From Occallatibacter savannae (GTDB lineage: Bacteria > Acidobacteriota > Terriglobia > Terriglobales > Acidobacteriaceae): 64,000 nucleotides of DNA. Below are positions 42,817 to 51,692 of the stretch, piece after piece. The position numbers were made by a program, and so were the translations under genes. Within the stretch, counting starts at the first letter, position 1; every line of letters starts with the position of its first letter. The notes beneath the pieces were generated by a model. The model worked only from the letters and a program-made list of their open reading frames with translations, made no database searches and was not told where the DNA came from. The DNA lies in contig NZ_QFFY01000001.1 in the NCBI RefSeq assembly GCF_003131205.1, positions 186,001 to 250,000 on the forward strand, given 5' to 3'.

Positions 42817-44331
42817 TCAGTCATAGTAGGCGTCGAGGAGCCACTTGTTGTTGAGGTGATCGTGGATGAGGAGGCAGGAGATGGATTCTCCTGAGTTGGT
42901 AGTGGCCATGACGTCCCACTCTTCGAGGTCCCAGCGATCCAGGTCCCACCAGGAGCCGCTGGATTGCCATGGTCCGTAGGCTACGGAGATTTCGTAGCGG
43001 GTGGCACCGTCTCGGAATGAGCGTGGTTTGCCTTCGGTGATTTGCAGAGAGAGCGGGTGTGGGGGACGGATGCGGCGCAGAGAGGTTCGTGGTGATGAGG
43101 GTTGTGCGGATGGGCGCGGTTGATCGATGACGGAGAACTCCTGCATCTGGAAGCGGCCGGGAGCGTGCGAGTCGAGCAGTGCAGGGGAGCCGACGCGATC
43201 GGCGCCGACCATGGCTTTGAGTCGGGCAAGCGTGACGTCGAGGCGTGATGGCTCTGGAGCCTGCGGTGCGAAGAGGCCGAGCTGAATTTTGGACTGGCGG
43301 CCGGCATCGGCGATGAGGGTGAGTGCAGTGACTGCTGCTTGAGGCGGATGGGCTGCAAGTTCGAGTTGGAGAAGCTTGAGGAGGAATTTGCGATCGCAGG
43401 AGGGGATGGCGGGCTGAATGCGGCGCTTGTATGCTGGCGAGCGCTCGAGCTGCATCTCGATGTTGATGGAGGCGAGCGAGAGAGCGCGGCAGGTGGCGCG
43501 CGCGACGAGATTGGCGATCATGTTCGCGCCGATGAAGAGGAGCGCGTCGAGCTGCTCGATGTGTGTTTCGAATTCGATGTGTTCTTTGAGCTCGAATTTT
43601 TCTTCGAGCGGCTGGAAGGTGTGATCGGCATTGCCTCGCGCGAGGGCGAGCCACTGGCGTGAAGGCTGTCCGAAGCGTGGGATCATTTCATCTTCGGGGA
43701 GCGCGGCGAGTTCGCCGAGGGTGCCTATGCCCCAGAGCGCGAAGGTGCCATAGTGATCGAGGTCGAGTGGGAGAGCGCTAATGGGAATGGACGCGAGGGC
43801 GTTGGATTCGCGGCCTGAGGGGATGATGGAGATACCGCGGGAGAATTCGGATTTAATGCGGGCAGTGTGGAAGTTGTCGCTGATGGAGACGGAGGCGCGA
43901 AAACCGGCGGCGACGATGGTTTCTCGCAGGCGATGGGCGATCTGGTCAGGTGCTCCGAAGAGGCGCTCGGATCCGGCGATGTCGAGCACGAAGGAGCAGG
44001 CGTTGTTGGCAAAGACTTCTTCGATGCGGGGAGAGAACTGGGAGAGGGTTTCGAGGAGTACGGTGCGGGCTGCGATTTCCGTTTCTGCGGAGCGGGTGAG
44101 GATGTGGATGCTACCGACTTCTTCCACTTCGAGGCGGGTGAGTCCCTGGATGATGCCGCGCTTGCGGGCGTGCGAGTTGAGAGCGATGACGCGCTCCTGC
44201 GGAGGAGTGCCGTCGAGGATGACAACGGGAGCGGATTGGAGATCGGGGCGGAGACGCAGGATGGATTGCGCAGGGAATTCCGAGACATGCACGGCGGCGA
44301 AGAGGCTCGGAGGTTTGGTATCGGGGCTCAT
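42817..44331 (-). CDS. imuB: ImuB-type Y-family polymerase-like protein
   Basis: A non-replicating Y-family homologue that links ImuA and DnaE2 to the sliding clamp in the mutasome. At 504 residues it has the ImuB layout: SLFAAVHVSEFPAQS where active Y-polymerases have a catalytic Asp (here Val-His), FVLDIAGSERLFG near 105, a helix-hairpin region, and a little-finger-like domain. The conserved acidic catalytic residues of DinB are therefore missing, as expected. ATG 44331 overlaps the imuA stop (ATGA). The longer start at 44406 lies within imuA and is rejected. Confidence 0.92.
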   Translation of the reverse strand: MSPDTKPPSLFAAVHVSEFPAQSILRLRPDLQSAPVVILDGTPPQERVIALNSHARKRGIIQGLTRLEVEEVGSIHILTRSAETEIAARTVLLETLSQFSPRIEEVFANNACSFVLDIAGSERLFGAPDQIAHRLRETIVAAGFRASVSISDNFHTARIKSEFSRGISIIPSGRESNALASIPISALPLDLDHYGTFALWGIGTLGELAALPEDEMIPRFGQPSRQWLALARGNADHTFQPLEEKFELKEHIEFETHIEQLDALLFIGANMIANLVARATCRALSLASINIEMQLERSPAYKRRIQPAIPSCDRKFLLKLLQLELAAHPPQAAVTALTLIADAGRQSKIQLGLFAPQAPEPSRLDVTLARLKAMVGADRVGSPALLDSHAPGRFQMQEFSVIDQPRPSAQPSSPRTSLRRIRPPHPLSLQITEGKPRSFRDGATRYEISVAYGPWQSSGSWWDLDRWDLEEWDVMATTNSGESISCLLIHDHLNNKWLLDAYYD

Positions 44332-45155
44332 GCGCGGTGCTCCGCGGTTGCTCGGTGTTCCGAGGATGCACGCTTCACCAGATCCCATGCGGCGGGGGAT
44401 GTCCAATCAGAGGAGGGAGGCTTGCGGTCGATCGATGTGATGGGACTCGTGACGGGTGAGAAGCGTTCGCGCCGGCGCTGGACTTTGTAGTTGAAGTTTC
44501 GGATGACCGTGCCAGAGATGGAACTGACTGTGGAGGGATGGCACTCGAGGACGACGGCGGCGCTGGATTGTGCGAAGGGAGCTTTGCCGAGAACGATGAG
44601 GCTGCAGCGGGTGCGGTCGGCTGCCTGGCGATAGCGGAACCAGGTTGCGAGGGGAATGCGGCGGCCATGCTCGATCGATTCGTCTGCGAGGTCGAGGACG
44701 ATGGTAGAGAAGCCTCCGGACTGAAGAAGGATGTCGGTGGCGCGCAGGGCCTGATCGAGGCGGGTCCAGGGTTGGGCGTCTTTCCTGCTGCGGTCAGGTC
44801 TGGGTGAGGCCTTGTCGGAGCAGCGGACCCAGAGCAGGTGATTGAGAGAGACTCCGGTGGCTGCGGCGGATTCGGGATCGAGCGAGTCTTTTGCATCGAT
44901 CCATGCGCAGACGGAGCCTTCGCACGTGCGCTGCGCGATAGCAGAGAGGGCTATGCTGGTGCGGCCGGAAGAGGCTGGTCCTGTGAGTTCGGTGATTGTT
45001 CCGACGGGGATTCCTCCGTTGAGCAGTTCATCAACGCGGATGATGCCGGTGGGTACAACTTCGCGGATGGTTTTGGGGGAGGGAGTGAGGACAGACGGGT
45101 AGCGGTGTTGAAATGCGGTCTCGATCTGCTGGCGAAGGGCGACAGAGGAAGGCAT
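44328..45155 (-). CDS. imuA: ImuA RecA-like protein
   Basis: First gene of the mutasome operon. The 275-residue product is RecA/RadA-like: TGIIRVDELLNGGIPVGTI leads into a degenerate Walker A, GPASSGRT (near 59-66), where the usual lysine is arginine. A Walker-B-like FSTIVLDLAD follows (near 148-157). The basic C-terminus is probably disordered. ImuA supports DnaE2-dependent translesion synthesis. A direct repeat upstream (45170-45184) may be an SOS operator. Confidence 0.88.
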   Translation of the reverse strand: MPSSVALRQQIETAFQHRYPSVLTPSPKTIREVVPTGIIRVDELLNGGIPVGTITELTGPASSGRTSIALSAIAQRTCEGSVCAWIDAKDSLDPESAAATGVSLNHLLWVRCSDKASPRPDRSRKDAQPWTRLDQALRATDILLQSGGFSTIVLDLADESIEHGRRIPLATWFRYRQAADRTRCSLIVLGKAPFAQSSAAVVLECHPSTVSSISGTVIRNFNYKVQRRRERFSPVTSPITSIDRKPPSSDWTSPAAWDLVKRASSEHRATAEHRA

Positions 45156-45169
45156 GGCGACGGGGCGGC

Positions 45170-45184
45170 ATTCGCCTTTTATTC
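45170..45184 (-). promoter_or_regulatory. Candidate LexA-type direct repeat upstream of imuA
   Basis: ATTC-N7-ATTC with an 11-base period lies 15 bases before the imuA start codon. The extended form ATTCGCC, TTTT or TTT spacing, ATTCGCC is a near-perfect direct repeat. The period matches the GTTC-N7-GTTC LexA box of Alphaproteobacteria. Relevance in this phylum is not known to me. Confidence 0.35.
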
Positions 45185-45523
45185 GCCTATAGATTCTGCC
45201 TGTTCAGGGAGGGTTGTCAATGGGCGACCTGTGGAAACATTTCGGATTCTTCGCCGACTATATGAAAGATAAATAGTCTTGAGTCATGCACTTATAAATA
45301 TTTTCTCATTAGGATTGTAGGTTTGTCAGTAAGCAAGCAGGGCTGAGCAGAATCTCTTTGTCTGCTGAATTCCTTGCTGAAAGTACGAGTTGAAAGGGCA
45401 CGGCCTTTAGCCGTGCCCTGACGCTTGTTGAGTTGCGAGCCTTCCTCCCGCGGCTGATTCGATTGCACATCCGTATGGAAGGCGCCTGAAGCCTGCCGGG
45501 ACGGTTCGGCACGGAGTTAGTTG
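45185..45523. other. imuA-ilvC intergenic region
   Basis: About 340 bases without a gene, lying downstream of ilvC and upstream of imuA. It contains an AT-rich segment (about 45260-45320, likely promoter area for imuA) and one palindromic element (45396-45418). No U-run terminator for ilvC is apparent. Confidence 0.5.
45396..45418. repeat. Short palindrome, GGCACGGC variant of the GGCACGAC family
   Basis: GGGCACGGC (45396-45404) and GCCGTGCCC (45410-45418) form a perfect 9-bp stem with a 5-base loop, then TGACGC. Both arms differ from the 28537 copy in a compensated way. Confidence 0.85.
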
Positions 45524-46546
45524 CTACCGGCTCTTTGCGACTTCTTCGACGGTGACGGGGTCGAGGAAGGGCATGCTGGCGCGGAGCTGTTTGCCGACGA
45601 TTTCGATGGGGTGCTTGGCTTCGGCTTCGCGGAAGGCGAGGAATTCTTTGCGGCCGGAGTTCTGGTCGGCGAGGAAGCGCTTGGCGAAGCTGCCGTCCTG
45701 AATGTCCTTGAGAATGTCTTTCATCGCCTGTTTGCTGGACTCGTTAATGACGCGCGGGCCGCTGACGTAGTCGCCCCACTCAGCGGTGTCAGAGATGGAG
45801 TAGCGCATGTAGGCGAGGCCGCCCCGATAGATGAGATCCACGATGAGCTTGAGCTCGTGGAGGACCTCGAAGTAGGCGCTTTCGGGCTGATAGCCGGCAT
45901 CGACGAGGGTTTCGTATCCAGCCTTGATCAGCGCGCTGACTCCACCGCAGAGCACGGCCTGCTCGCCAAAGAGGTCGGTTTCGGTCTCTTCTTTGAATGT
46001 CGTTTCGAGGACGCCTGCACGCGTGCAGCCGATGCCCTTGAGGTAGCTGAGATTGAGTGCGTGCGCTTTGCCGGTTGAATCCTGGTGGATGGCGATGAGT
46101 CCGGGGACGCCGCCGCCTTCGGTGAAGACTTCGCGCACGCGATGGCCGGGAGCTTTGGGCGCGGCCATGCCTACGTCGATGCCGGCTGCCGGCGTGATGG
46201 TCTTGAAGTGGATGTTGAAACCGTGGGCGAAGAGAAGCAGCGTGCCGGGCTTGATGTTCGGCGCAATCTCGTCGGCGTAGAGCTTGGCCGCGGTCTGATC
46301 GGGGACGAGTACCATGACGACGTCGGCCCACTTGACGACGTTGGGAACGGTGTCGACTTCGAGGCCAGCTTTCTGGGCTTTGGCGATGGACTTGGAGTTC
46401 GGGGCGAGGCCGACCTTCACTTGTACGCCGGAGTCCTTGAGGTTGAGCGAGTGCGCATGACCCTGCGAGCCGTAGCCGATGATGGCGACTTTCTTTGCCT
46501 GGATCAGGGAAAGGTCGGCGTCGTGATCGTAATAAGTCTTAGCCAT
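45524..46546 (-). CDS. ilvC: Ketol-acid reductoisomerase (class I)
   Basis: Second step of valine/isoleucine synthesis: isomerisation and NADPH reduction of acetohydroxy acids. The 340-residue product has the Rossmann motif [13 protein letters not shown] (near 24-36), [11 protein letters not shown], and the Mg-binding knotted domain with [12 protein letters not shown] and the E-x-x-H-E-type [13 protein letters not shown]. The length is normal for class I. It is the last gene of the leu-ilv operon, after an unrelated PH-domain gene. Confidence 0.97.
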   Translation of the reverse strand: MAKTYYDHDADLSLIQAKKVAIIGYGSQGHAHSLNLKDSGVQVKVGLAPNSKSIAKAQKAGLEVDTVPNVVKWADVVMVLVPDQTAAKLYADEIAPNIKPGTLLLFAHGFNIHFKTITPAAGIDVGMAAPKAPGHRVREVFTEGGGVPGLIAIHQDSTGKAHALNLSYLKGIGCTRAGVLETTFKEETETDLFGEQAVLCGGVSALIKAGYETLVDAGYQPESAYFEVLHELKLIVDLIYRGGLAYMRYSISDTAEWGDYVSGPRVINESSKQAMKDILKDIQDGSFAKRFLADQNSGRKEFLAFREAEAKHPIEIVGKQLRASMPFLDPVTVEEVAKSR

Positions 46547-46601
46547 GATGTCTTTTCTTTTCCTTTGCGTTCGTTGGTGCGTCAGGAAGACACGGTTTGG
46601 A

Positions 46602-47210
46602 TTATGCCTTCACGAAAGTGGTGAGGCTTCGGCGGGTGCGCTCGCGAAGCTGGCAGTCGCGAAGCTGGTCAGCGAGTGCCGGAAGATTGGGGATGCCGTA
46701 GATGGCGAAGTTGCCGAGTTCGGCGTCGGAGGAGAAGAGGTGGAGGGAACAGTGTCCGAGGAGGCGTGCGCCGAGAGGCTGGCGGAGCTCGAAGTGGTCG
46801 ATGCGGAAGAGCTCGAGCGACTCCTGGACTTTGGAGAGAAGGCCGCGCTCATATTTGATGCGCTGCGTTGTGATGATGTAGTGAGTGCCGCGGCTGCGCA
46901 TGTAAAGGCGAAGGAACATCACGCCGAGGATGAGGATGGCGGCGGGAATCACGTATCCGGTGTAGCCGGGCTGGGCCTGCCACTCGAGAAGGAAGATCGC
47001 GATGCCAGCTAGGATCACGACGGCCAGAAAAGGGACGAACTGGCCGATGCTGTAGATCATTGCGGGATGGCCGTTGTAGAGGGTCCTTTCGGTCTCGAGT
47101 TCCTTGGCGGCGGCGTAGGCGGCGAGGTCGGTATTGCAGAAGCGGCACTTGAGCGCTACGGCTTTGATGGTCTCGCCGCAGACGGGACAGGGTTTGGTGT
47201 CTTCATCCAT
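46602..47210 (-). CDS. Zinc-ribbon and bacterial PH-domain membrane protein
   Basis: A 202-residue protein. An N-terminal zinc ribbon CPVCGE...CRFCNT (about 8-26) is followed by two transmembrane helices (near 52-72 and 82-102). A bacterial PH (bPH_2, DUF304-type) domain then follows, with [20 protein letters not shown] (near 108-127). The function is unknown. bPH_2 proteins are usually membrane-associated. It is embedded between ilvN and ilvC in the amino-acid operon without an obvious metabolic link. Confidence 0.85.
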   Translation of the reverse strand: MDEDTKPCPVCGETIKAVALKCRFCNTDLAAYAAAKELETERTLYNGHPAMIYSIGQFVPFLAVVILAGIAIFLLEWQAQPGYTGYVIPAAILILGVMFLRLYMRSRGTHYIITTQRIKYERGLLSKVQESLELFRIDHFELRQPLGARLLGHCSLHLFSSDAELGNFAIYGIPNLPALADQLRDCQLRERTRRSLTTFVKA

Positions 47211-47271
47211 GGAGCGCTCCTTTCCGCGACAGGATACCTTAGTTCATCAAGAGCGGGTGAGGATCGTCGTT

Positions 47272-47307
47272 TCCCATGTCTCCAAAAGAGGGAGACATGG
47301 GGCACCC
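47272..47307 (+). repeat. Palindromic GGGGCACCC element, TGTCTCC subtype
   Basis: CCCATGTCTCC (47273-47283) and GGAGACATGGG (47291-47301) form a perfect 11-bp stem with a 7-base loop, then GCACCC. It lies in the ilvN to PH-domain gene gap of a minus-strand operon, yet points along the + strand like all other copies. Confidence 0.9.
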
Positions 47308-47338
47308 AGAATCCTGGTAGTCAGATCGAATCTAGAGG

Positions 47339-47917
47339 CTATGCGGGTTCGATGTCGACGGTGGTGTCGTTGGCTTCTTCGGGGAGGGGTTTTTCGTCGG
47401 GGCCCTTGCCCATGGCTTTGAGAACGCTTGACGTGTGGTGGCCGCGGCGCATGGTCATTTTTCCGCTGCGGCAGACTTCGAGGATGCGGCCTTCATCTTC
47501 GCGGAGGATCTCAATGAGGCCTTCGATCTTGCTTTCGACGCCGGTCATTTCGATCATCAGCGACTCTGAGGTGAGGTCGACGATGCGGGCGCGGAAGACC
47601 TCGACGAGGTCGAAGATCTGGGCGCGATTGCGCGGTGTGGCGGCGACCTTGATGAGAGCGAGCTCGCGGGTGACGTTGGGCGCCTGCGCGATGTCGTCGA
47701 CGTCGACAATGTTTTCGAGCTTGTAGAGGCTGGCGCGAATGCGGTCGCCGGCTTCGGATGATGCTTCGCAGACAAGGGTGAGGCGCGAAAGGCCGACGCG
47801 CTCGCTGCGGCCGACTGTGAGCGAGCTGATGTTGATGTTCAGGCGGCGGAACAGCGATGCCACGCGAGTGAGCACGCCGGGTATGTCTTCAACGTAGGCG
47901 ACGAAGGTATGGGTCAT
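47339..47917 (-). CDS. ilvN: Acetolactate synthase small (regulatory) subunit
   Basis: Regulatory subunit that stimulates the catalytic subunit and confers feedback inhibition. The 192-residue product has an N-terminal ACT domain (HTFVAYVEDIPGVLTRVASLF, then INISSLTVG) and a C-terminal ALS_ss domain (ELALIKVAA, then MIEMTGVESKIEGLIEIL). The ATG at 47917 starts at the ACT domain. The in-frame extension to 47989 would translate part of the heptameric repeat and is rejected. It follows ilvB. Confidence 0.95.
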   Translation of the reverse strand: MTHTFVAYVEDIPGVLTRVASLFRRLNINISSLTVGRSERVGLSRLTLVCEASSEAGDRIRASLYKLENIVDVDDIAQAPNVTRELALIKVAATPRNRAQIFDLVEVFRARIVDLTSESLMIEMTGVESKIEGLIEILREDEGRILEVCRSGKMTMRRGHHTSSVLKAMGKGPDEKPLPEEANDTTVDIEPA

Positions 47918-47947
47918 GACGAGGTCCTTGCAGGTGCCGAAATCTGG

Positions 47948-48065
47948 TAGTTTCCAGTTGCCAGTCTCCAGTTGCCAGTTGTCGATCAATTCGCTGAAGC
48001 GCAGCTCACGATATCCGGAAGATCACTAAGACTGGACACTGGTGACTGGTAACTGGAAACTGTTC
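47948..48065. repeat. Facing pair of heptameric repeats between ilvB and ilvN
   Basis: Five CAGTNNC-type heptamers (47948-47982, for example CAGTTGC, CAGTCTC) face five ACTGGNN-type heptamers (48031-48065, for example ACTGGTG, ACTGGTA). The two blocks are inverted complements with few mismatches over about 31 bases. The mRNA of the intercistronic gap would form a long hairpin. Confidence 0.85.
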
Positions 48066-48066
48066 T

Positions 48067-49833
48067 CTACTTGTCGTCCGGCGACTCGACGATTGGATTT
48101 TTGCCGGGACGGCGGATCATTTCGTGCAGGGCACTGCCTGCGGGAATCATCGGATAGACGGAGTCTTCCTTCTCAACCATGAAGTTGAGCAGGAAGGGGC
48201 CGTCACAGGTGCGCGCTTCTTTTACGGCTTCGGCGAGTTCGGCGCGGGTACGGACGGCGCGACCGCTAATGCCGTGTGCGTCGGCGAGCTTGACGAAGTC
48301 GGGGCTGACGAGCGGCGTGGCTTCGTAGTTGCTGTCGTAGAAAAACTCCTGCCACTGGCGGACCATGCCGAGGTATCCGTTGTTGATGATGGCGATGTTG
48401 ATCTTCAGTTTTTCCTGAACGATGGTGGAGAGCTCGGCGGCTGTCATCTGGAATCCGCCGTCTCCGGCAATAGCCCAGACTTCCTTTTCGGGGCAGGCCA
48501 TTTTGGCGCCGATGGCTGAGGGCAGAGCGAAGCCCATGGTGCCGAGGCCGCCTGAGGTGACAAGCGAGCGTGGCTTCTCGTGATGGAAGTATTGCGCCTC
48601 CCACATCTGGTGCTGGCCCACGTCGGTGGATACGATGGCTTCGCCGTTGGTGATGCGCCAGAGGTCGTGCATGACATGGGCGGCGTAGAGGTGGCCGGAG
48701 TCGGGGATGTTCTTGATGTCGTGTACGGATACGTCTCCCTTGCTGGCTTCGATGGTCTTGATCCATGCGGAGCCGTCGCGGCCGGAGATGCGAGGGAGAA
48801 GGTCTTCGAGCACGGCGCGAAGATCGCCGACGAGTGCGACGTCGACCTTGACGTTCTTGTTGATCTCAGCAGGGTCGATCTCGATGTGAATCTTCTTGGC
48901 TTTCGTAGCGTAGGTCGAGAGAGAGCCGGTGACGCGGTCGTCAAAACGCATGCCGCAGGCGATGAGGAGGTCGGCATCCTGGATGGCGTTGTTCACCCAA
49001 GACTCGCCGTGCATGCCCATCATGCCGAGGTTGAGCGGGTGCGAGGCAGGGAAGCCGCCGAGGCCGAGCAGGGTGAGAGCTACGGGGATCTGCGCGCGCT
49101 CGGCGAGGGTGCGGACCTGCTCCATTGCCTGCGATTCCATCACGCCGTGGCCGGAGAGGATAACGGGCTTCTTTGCGTTGCGGATGAGCTCGGCTGCTTT
49201 CGTCAGGCCAGCGTCTTCGACCTTGAGCATGGGGTGCGGACGATAGGGTCGAGGTTTGGCCGCTTCGAAGTCGAAGATGGCGGTGCCTTGCTGTGCGTCT
49301 TTGGTGATGTCGACGAGCACGGGGCCGGGGCGGCCGCTCTGCGCGATCTGAAATGCGTAGCGAATGGCGTGGGCGATATCCTCGGTTTTGCTGATAAGGA
49401 AGTTGTGCTTGGTGATGGGCAGCGTGATGCCGGTGATGTCGACTTCCTGGAAGGCGTCGCTGCCGAGCAGTTTGCTGGAGACGTTGCCGGTGATGCAGAC
49501 GACGGGAATGGAGTCGAGCATGGCTGTGGCGATGCCAGTGACGAGGTTCGTCGCGCCGGGACCGCTGGTCGCCATGCAGACGCCGACCTTGCCGGATGCG
49601 CGCGCGAAGCCGTCGGCCATGTGCGCGGCGCCCTGCTCGTGCCGCACGAGGACGTGGTGGATGGGAAACTTGCGCAGCGCGTCGTAGACGGGAAGAATCG
49701 CTCCGCCCGGATATCCGAAGACGGTGGACACGCCCTCACCGACCAGCGTTGCCCATACGATCTCCGCGCCGGTGAGGCGGGTGGGCGTGGTGAGGTGGCT
49801 CTCTGCGGATTGCGTGTTTGGCTTGTTTCCCAT
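48067..49833 (-). CDS. ilvB: Acetolactate synthase large (catalytic) subunit
   Basis: ThDP-dependent condensation of pyruvate (or pyruvate and 2-oxobutyrate), the first common step of valine, leucine and isoleucine synthesis. The 588-residue product has VFGYPGGAILPVYDAL with the catalytic Glu of VRHEQGAAHMADGFAR. It also has the FAD/middle domain (GRPGPVLVDITKDAQ) and the ThDP motif GDGGFQMTAAELSTIVQ...NNGYLGMVRQWQ. The length is normal. It lies between ilvD and ilvN in the operon. Confidence 0.97.
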   Translation of the reverse strand: MGNKPNTQSAESHLTTPTRLTGAEIVWATLVGEGVSTVFGYPGGAILPVYDALRKFPIHHVLVRHEQGAAHMADGFARASGKVGVCMATSGPGATNLVTGIATAMLDSIPVVCITGNVSSKLLGSDAFQEVDITGITLPITKHNFLISKTEDIAHAIRYAFQIAQSGRPGPVLVDITKDAQQGTAIFDFEAAKPRPYRPHPMLKVEDAGLTKAAELIRNAKKPVILSGHGVMESQAMEQVRTLAERAQIPVALTLLGLGGFPASHPLNLGMMGMHGESWVNNAIQDADLLIACGMRFDDRVTGSLSTYATKAKKIHIEIDPAEINKNVKVDVALVGDLRAVLEDLLPRISGRDGSAWIKTIEASKGDVSVHDIKNIPDSGHLYAAHVMHDLWRITNGEAIVSTDVGQHQMWEAQYFHHEKPRSLVTSGGLGTMGFALPSAIGAKMACPEKEVWAIAGDGGFQMTAAELSTIVQEKLKINIAIINNGYLGMVRQWQEFFYDSNYEATPLVSPDFVKLADAHGISGRAVRTRAELAEAVKEARTCDGPFLLNFMVEKEDSVYPMIPAGSALHEMIRRPGKNPIVESPDDK

Positions 49834-49853
49834 GGTCTGCTCCTAAGGGGCTT

Positions 49854-49881
49854 GTAGCCCGTAGCCGGTAGCTTGTAGGTC
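49854..49881. repeat. Heptameric tandem repeat (GTAGCNN type)
   Basis: Four units, GTAGCCC, GTAGCCG, GTAGCTT and GTAGGTC, fill most of the 51-base ilvB-ilvD gap. Confidence 0.8.
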
Positions 49882-49884
49882 TTC

Positions 49885-51570
49885 CTATGTTGTGGCGCCG
49901 TGCGAGGCGCTGGTGACGCGGTCGACGTATTTGCGGAATACGCCCTGCGGCCAGCGGAGCGCGGGCGGCTGGAAGTTTTTGAGGCGCGCGGCCATTTCTT
50001 CCGCGCTGATCTCGACGTTGAGGGTGCGGTTCTTGATGTCGAAAGCGATGATGTCGCCTTCTCGAACCGCGGCGATGGGGCCCCCGACGAAAGCTTCGGG
50101 TGCGACGTGTCCTGCGGTGAAGCCGCGAGTGGCGCCGCTGAAACGGCCGTCAGTGAGCAGTGCAACGGTGTGGCTGAGATCGGGATGACCGCTGACGGCT
50201 GCGGTGACCTGGAGCATCTCGCGCATGCCGGGGCCGCCCTTGGGGCCTTCGTAGCGAATGACAAGGACGTCGCCGGGCTTGATCTTGTTGCCCTGCACGG
50301 CGGCGAAGCAATCCTCTTCGCAATCAAAAACTCTCGCTGGCCCGCAATGTTCGTAGCGATCCGCGGCGGCGATCTTCATCACGCATCCTTCCGGGGCGAG
50401 GTTGCCCTTGAGGATGACGAGTCCACCGGTGGGCTTGATGGGCTGTTCGAAGGTCTTGATGACGACCTGGCCGGGCGTTTCCTTTGCGAGCGCGGCTTCT
50501 TCGGCGAGGGTGCGCCCGCTGATGGTGAGCGTGGAGCCGTCTGCGTGGCCTGCGTCGATGAGGCGCTTGGCGAGCAGGCGCGATCCGCCAGCAGCCTGGA
50601 AGTGCGAGGCCATGTACTTGCCCGCGGGGACGAGATCGCAGATGAAGGGAGTCTTCTTTGAAATCGCGTCGAAGTCGTCGACGGAGAGATCGACGCCGAT
50701 TTCTCGAGCGATGGCGATGAGGTGAAGGACGGCGTTGGTCGATCCACCGCTGGCGGCAACGCTGGCGATGGTGTTTTCGAGAGACTTGCGCGTGATGATC
50801 TGCGAGGGACGGCGGTTGGCGCGGACTGCATCCATCACCATGCGTCCGGCTTCGCGGGAAGCTGCGAACTTGTCCTTGTCGGTAGCGGGAACGCCGGAGA
50901 GGTGCATGGGCGAGATGCCGAGCATTTCGCCGGACATGGCCATTGTGTTGGCGGTGAACTGGCCTCCGCAGGCCCCGGCGCCGGGGCAGGCGTTGGCTTC
51001 GAGAGCTTCGAGTCCAGCGTCGTCGATCTTGCCGGCGGCGTGAGCGCCGATGCCTTCGAAGACCGCCTGAATGGTGATGTCAATCTTTTTACCGTCGGGG
51101 CCGTCAATTTTGCCGGGAGCGATGGAGCCGCCGTAGAGCATCATGCCGGGAATGTCGAGGCGGCAGAGCGCCATGATGATGCCGGGCATGTTTTTGTCGC
51201 AGCCGCCGATGCCGATGAGGCCGTCGAAGAGATTGCCGCGGGCGACGAGTTCGATGGAGTCGGCGATGACTTCGCGGGAGACGAGCGAGGCCTTCATGCC
51301 CTGCGTGCCCATGGTGATGCCGTCGGAGATGGTGACGGTGTTGAATTCCATGGGAGTGCCGCCGGCTTCGCGGATACCTTCTTTCACAGCTTCGGCGATT
51401 TCGCGGAGGTGGACGTTGCAAGTGCCGATTTCTGTCCAGGTGTTGGCGATGCCGATGATGGGCTTGTGGAGATCGTCTTTTGAAAATCCGGACCCGCGTA
51501 AGTAGGAGCGCGCAGCTGCGCGGCTTGGGCCCTCAGTCAACGGAATGCTTTGGCGTTTGCCTTCTGTCAT
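49885..51570 (-). CDS. ilvD: Dihydroxy-acid dehydratase
   Basis: Fe-S enzyme forming 2-oxo acids from dihydroxy acids in branched-chain amino-acid synthesis. The 561-residue product shows the family landmarks [37 protein letters not shown] (cluster Cys), [18 protein letters not shown] (second cluster Cys) and [21 protein letters not shown]. The ATG at 51570 is preferred over a TTG at 51588 that would lie in the heptameric repeat. Confidence 0.97.
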   Translation of the reverse strand: MTEGKRQSIPLTEGPSRAAARSYLRGSGFSKDDLHKPIIGIANTWTEIGTCNVHLREIAEAVKEGIREAGGTPMEFNTVTISDGITMGTQGMKASLVSREVIADSIELVARGNLFDGLIGIGGCDKNMPGIIMALCRLDIPGMMLYGGSIAPGKIDGPDGKKIDITIQAVFEGIGAHAAGKIDDAGLEALEANACPGAGACGGQFTANTMAMSGEMLGISPMHLSGVPATDKDKFAASREAGRMVMDAVRANRRPSQIITRKSLENTIASVAASGGSTNAVLHLIAIAREIGVDLSVDDFDAISKKTPFICDLVPAGKYMASHFQAAGGSRLLAKRLIDAGHADGSTLTISGRTLAEEAALAKETPGQVVIKTFEQPIKPTGGLVILKGNLAPEGCVMKIAAADRYEHCGPARVFDCEEDCFAAVQGNKIKPGDVLVIRYEGPKGGPGMREMLQVTAAVSGHPDLSHTVALLTDGRFSGATRGFTAGHVAPEAFVGGPIAAVREGDIIAFDIKNRTLNVEISAEEMAARLKNFQPPALRWPQGVFRKYVDRVTSASHGATT

Positions 51571-51587
51571 TGCTCGCTTTGCTCGCA

Positions 51588-51622
51588 AGCTTTCAGCTCT
51601 CAGCTGTCAGCTTTCAGTTTGT
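51588..51622. repeat. Heptameric tandem repeat (AGCTNNC type)
   Basis: Five units, beginning AGCTTTC and AGCTCTC, lie immediately upstream of ilvD in the leuD-ilvD gap. They are followed by a palindromic element at 51641. Confidence 0.8.
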
Positions 51623-51640
51623 GCTTCGGCCTTTGTTGTT

Positions 51641-51684
51641 TCCCACCCTAAACCGCAAAAAGCACGGTTTAGGATGGGGCACCC
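51641..51684 (+). repeat. Palindromic GGGGCACCC element, CCTAAACCG subtype
   Basis: CCCACCCTAAACCG (51642-51655) and CGGTTTAGGATGGG (51665-51678) pair with one G-T wobble, then GCACCC. The interior differs from the copy at 23930 by a compensated base pair (T-A to C-G). Confidence 0.9.
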
Positions 51685-51692
51685 CGATGTAT

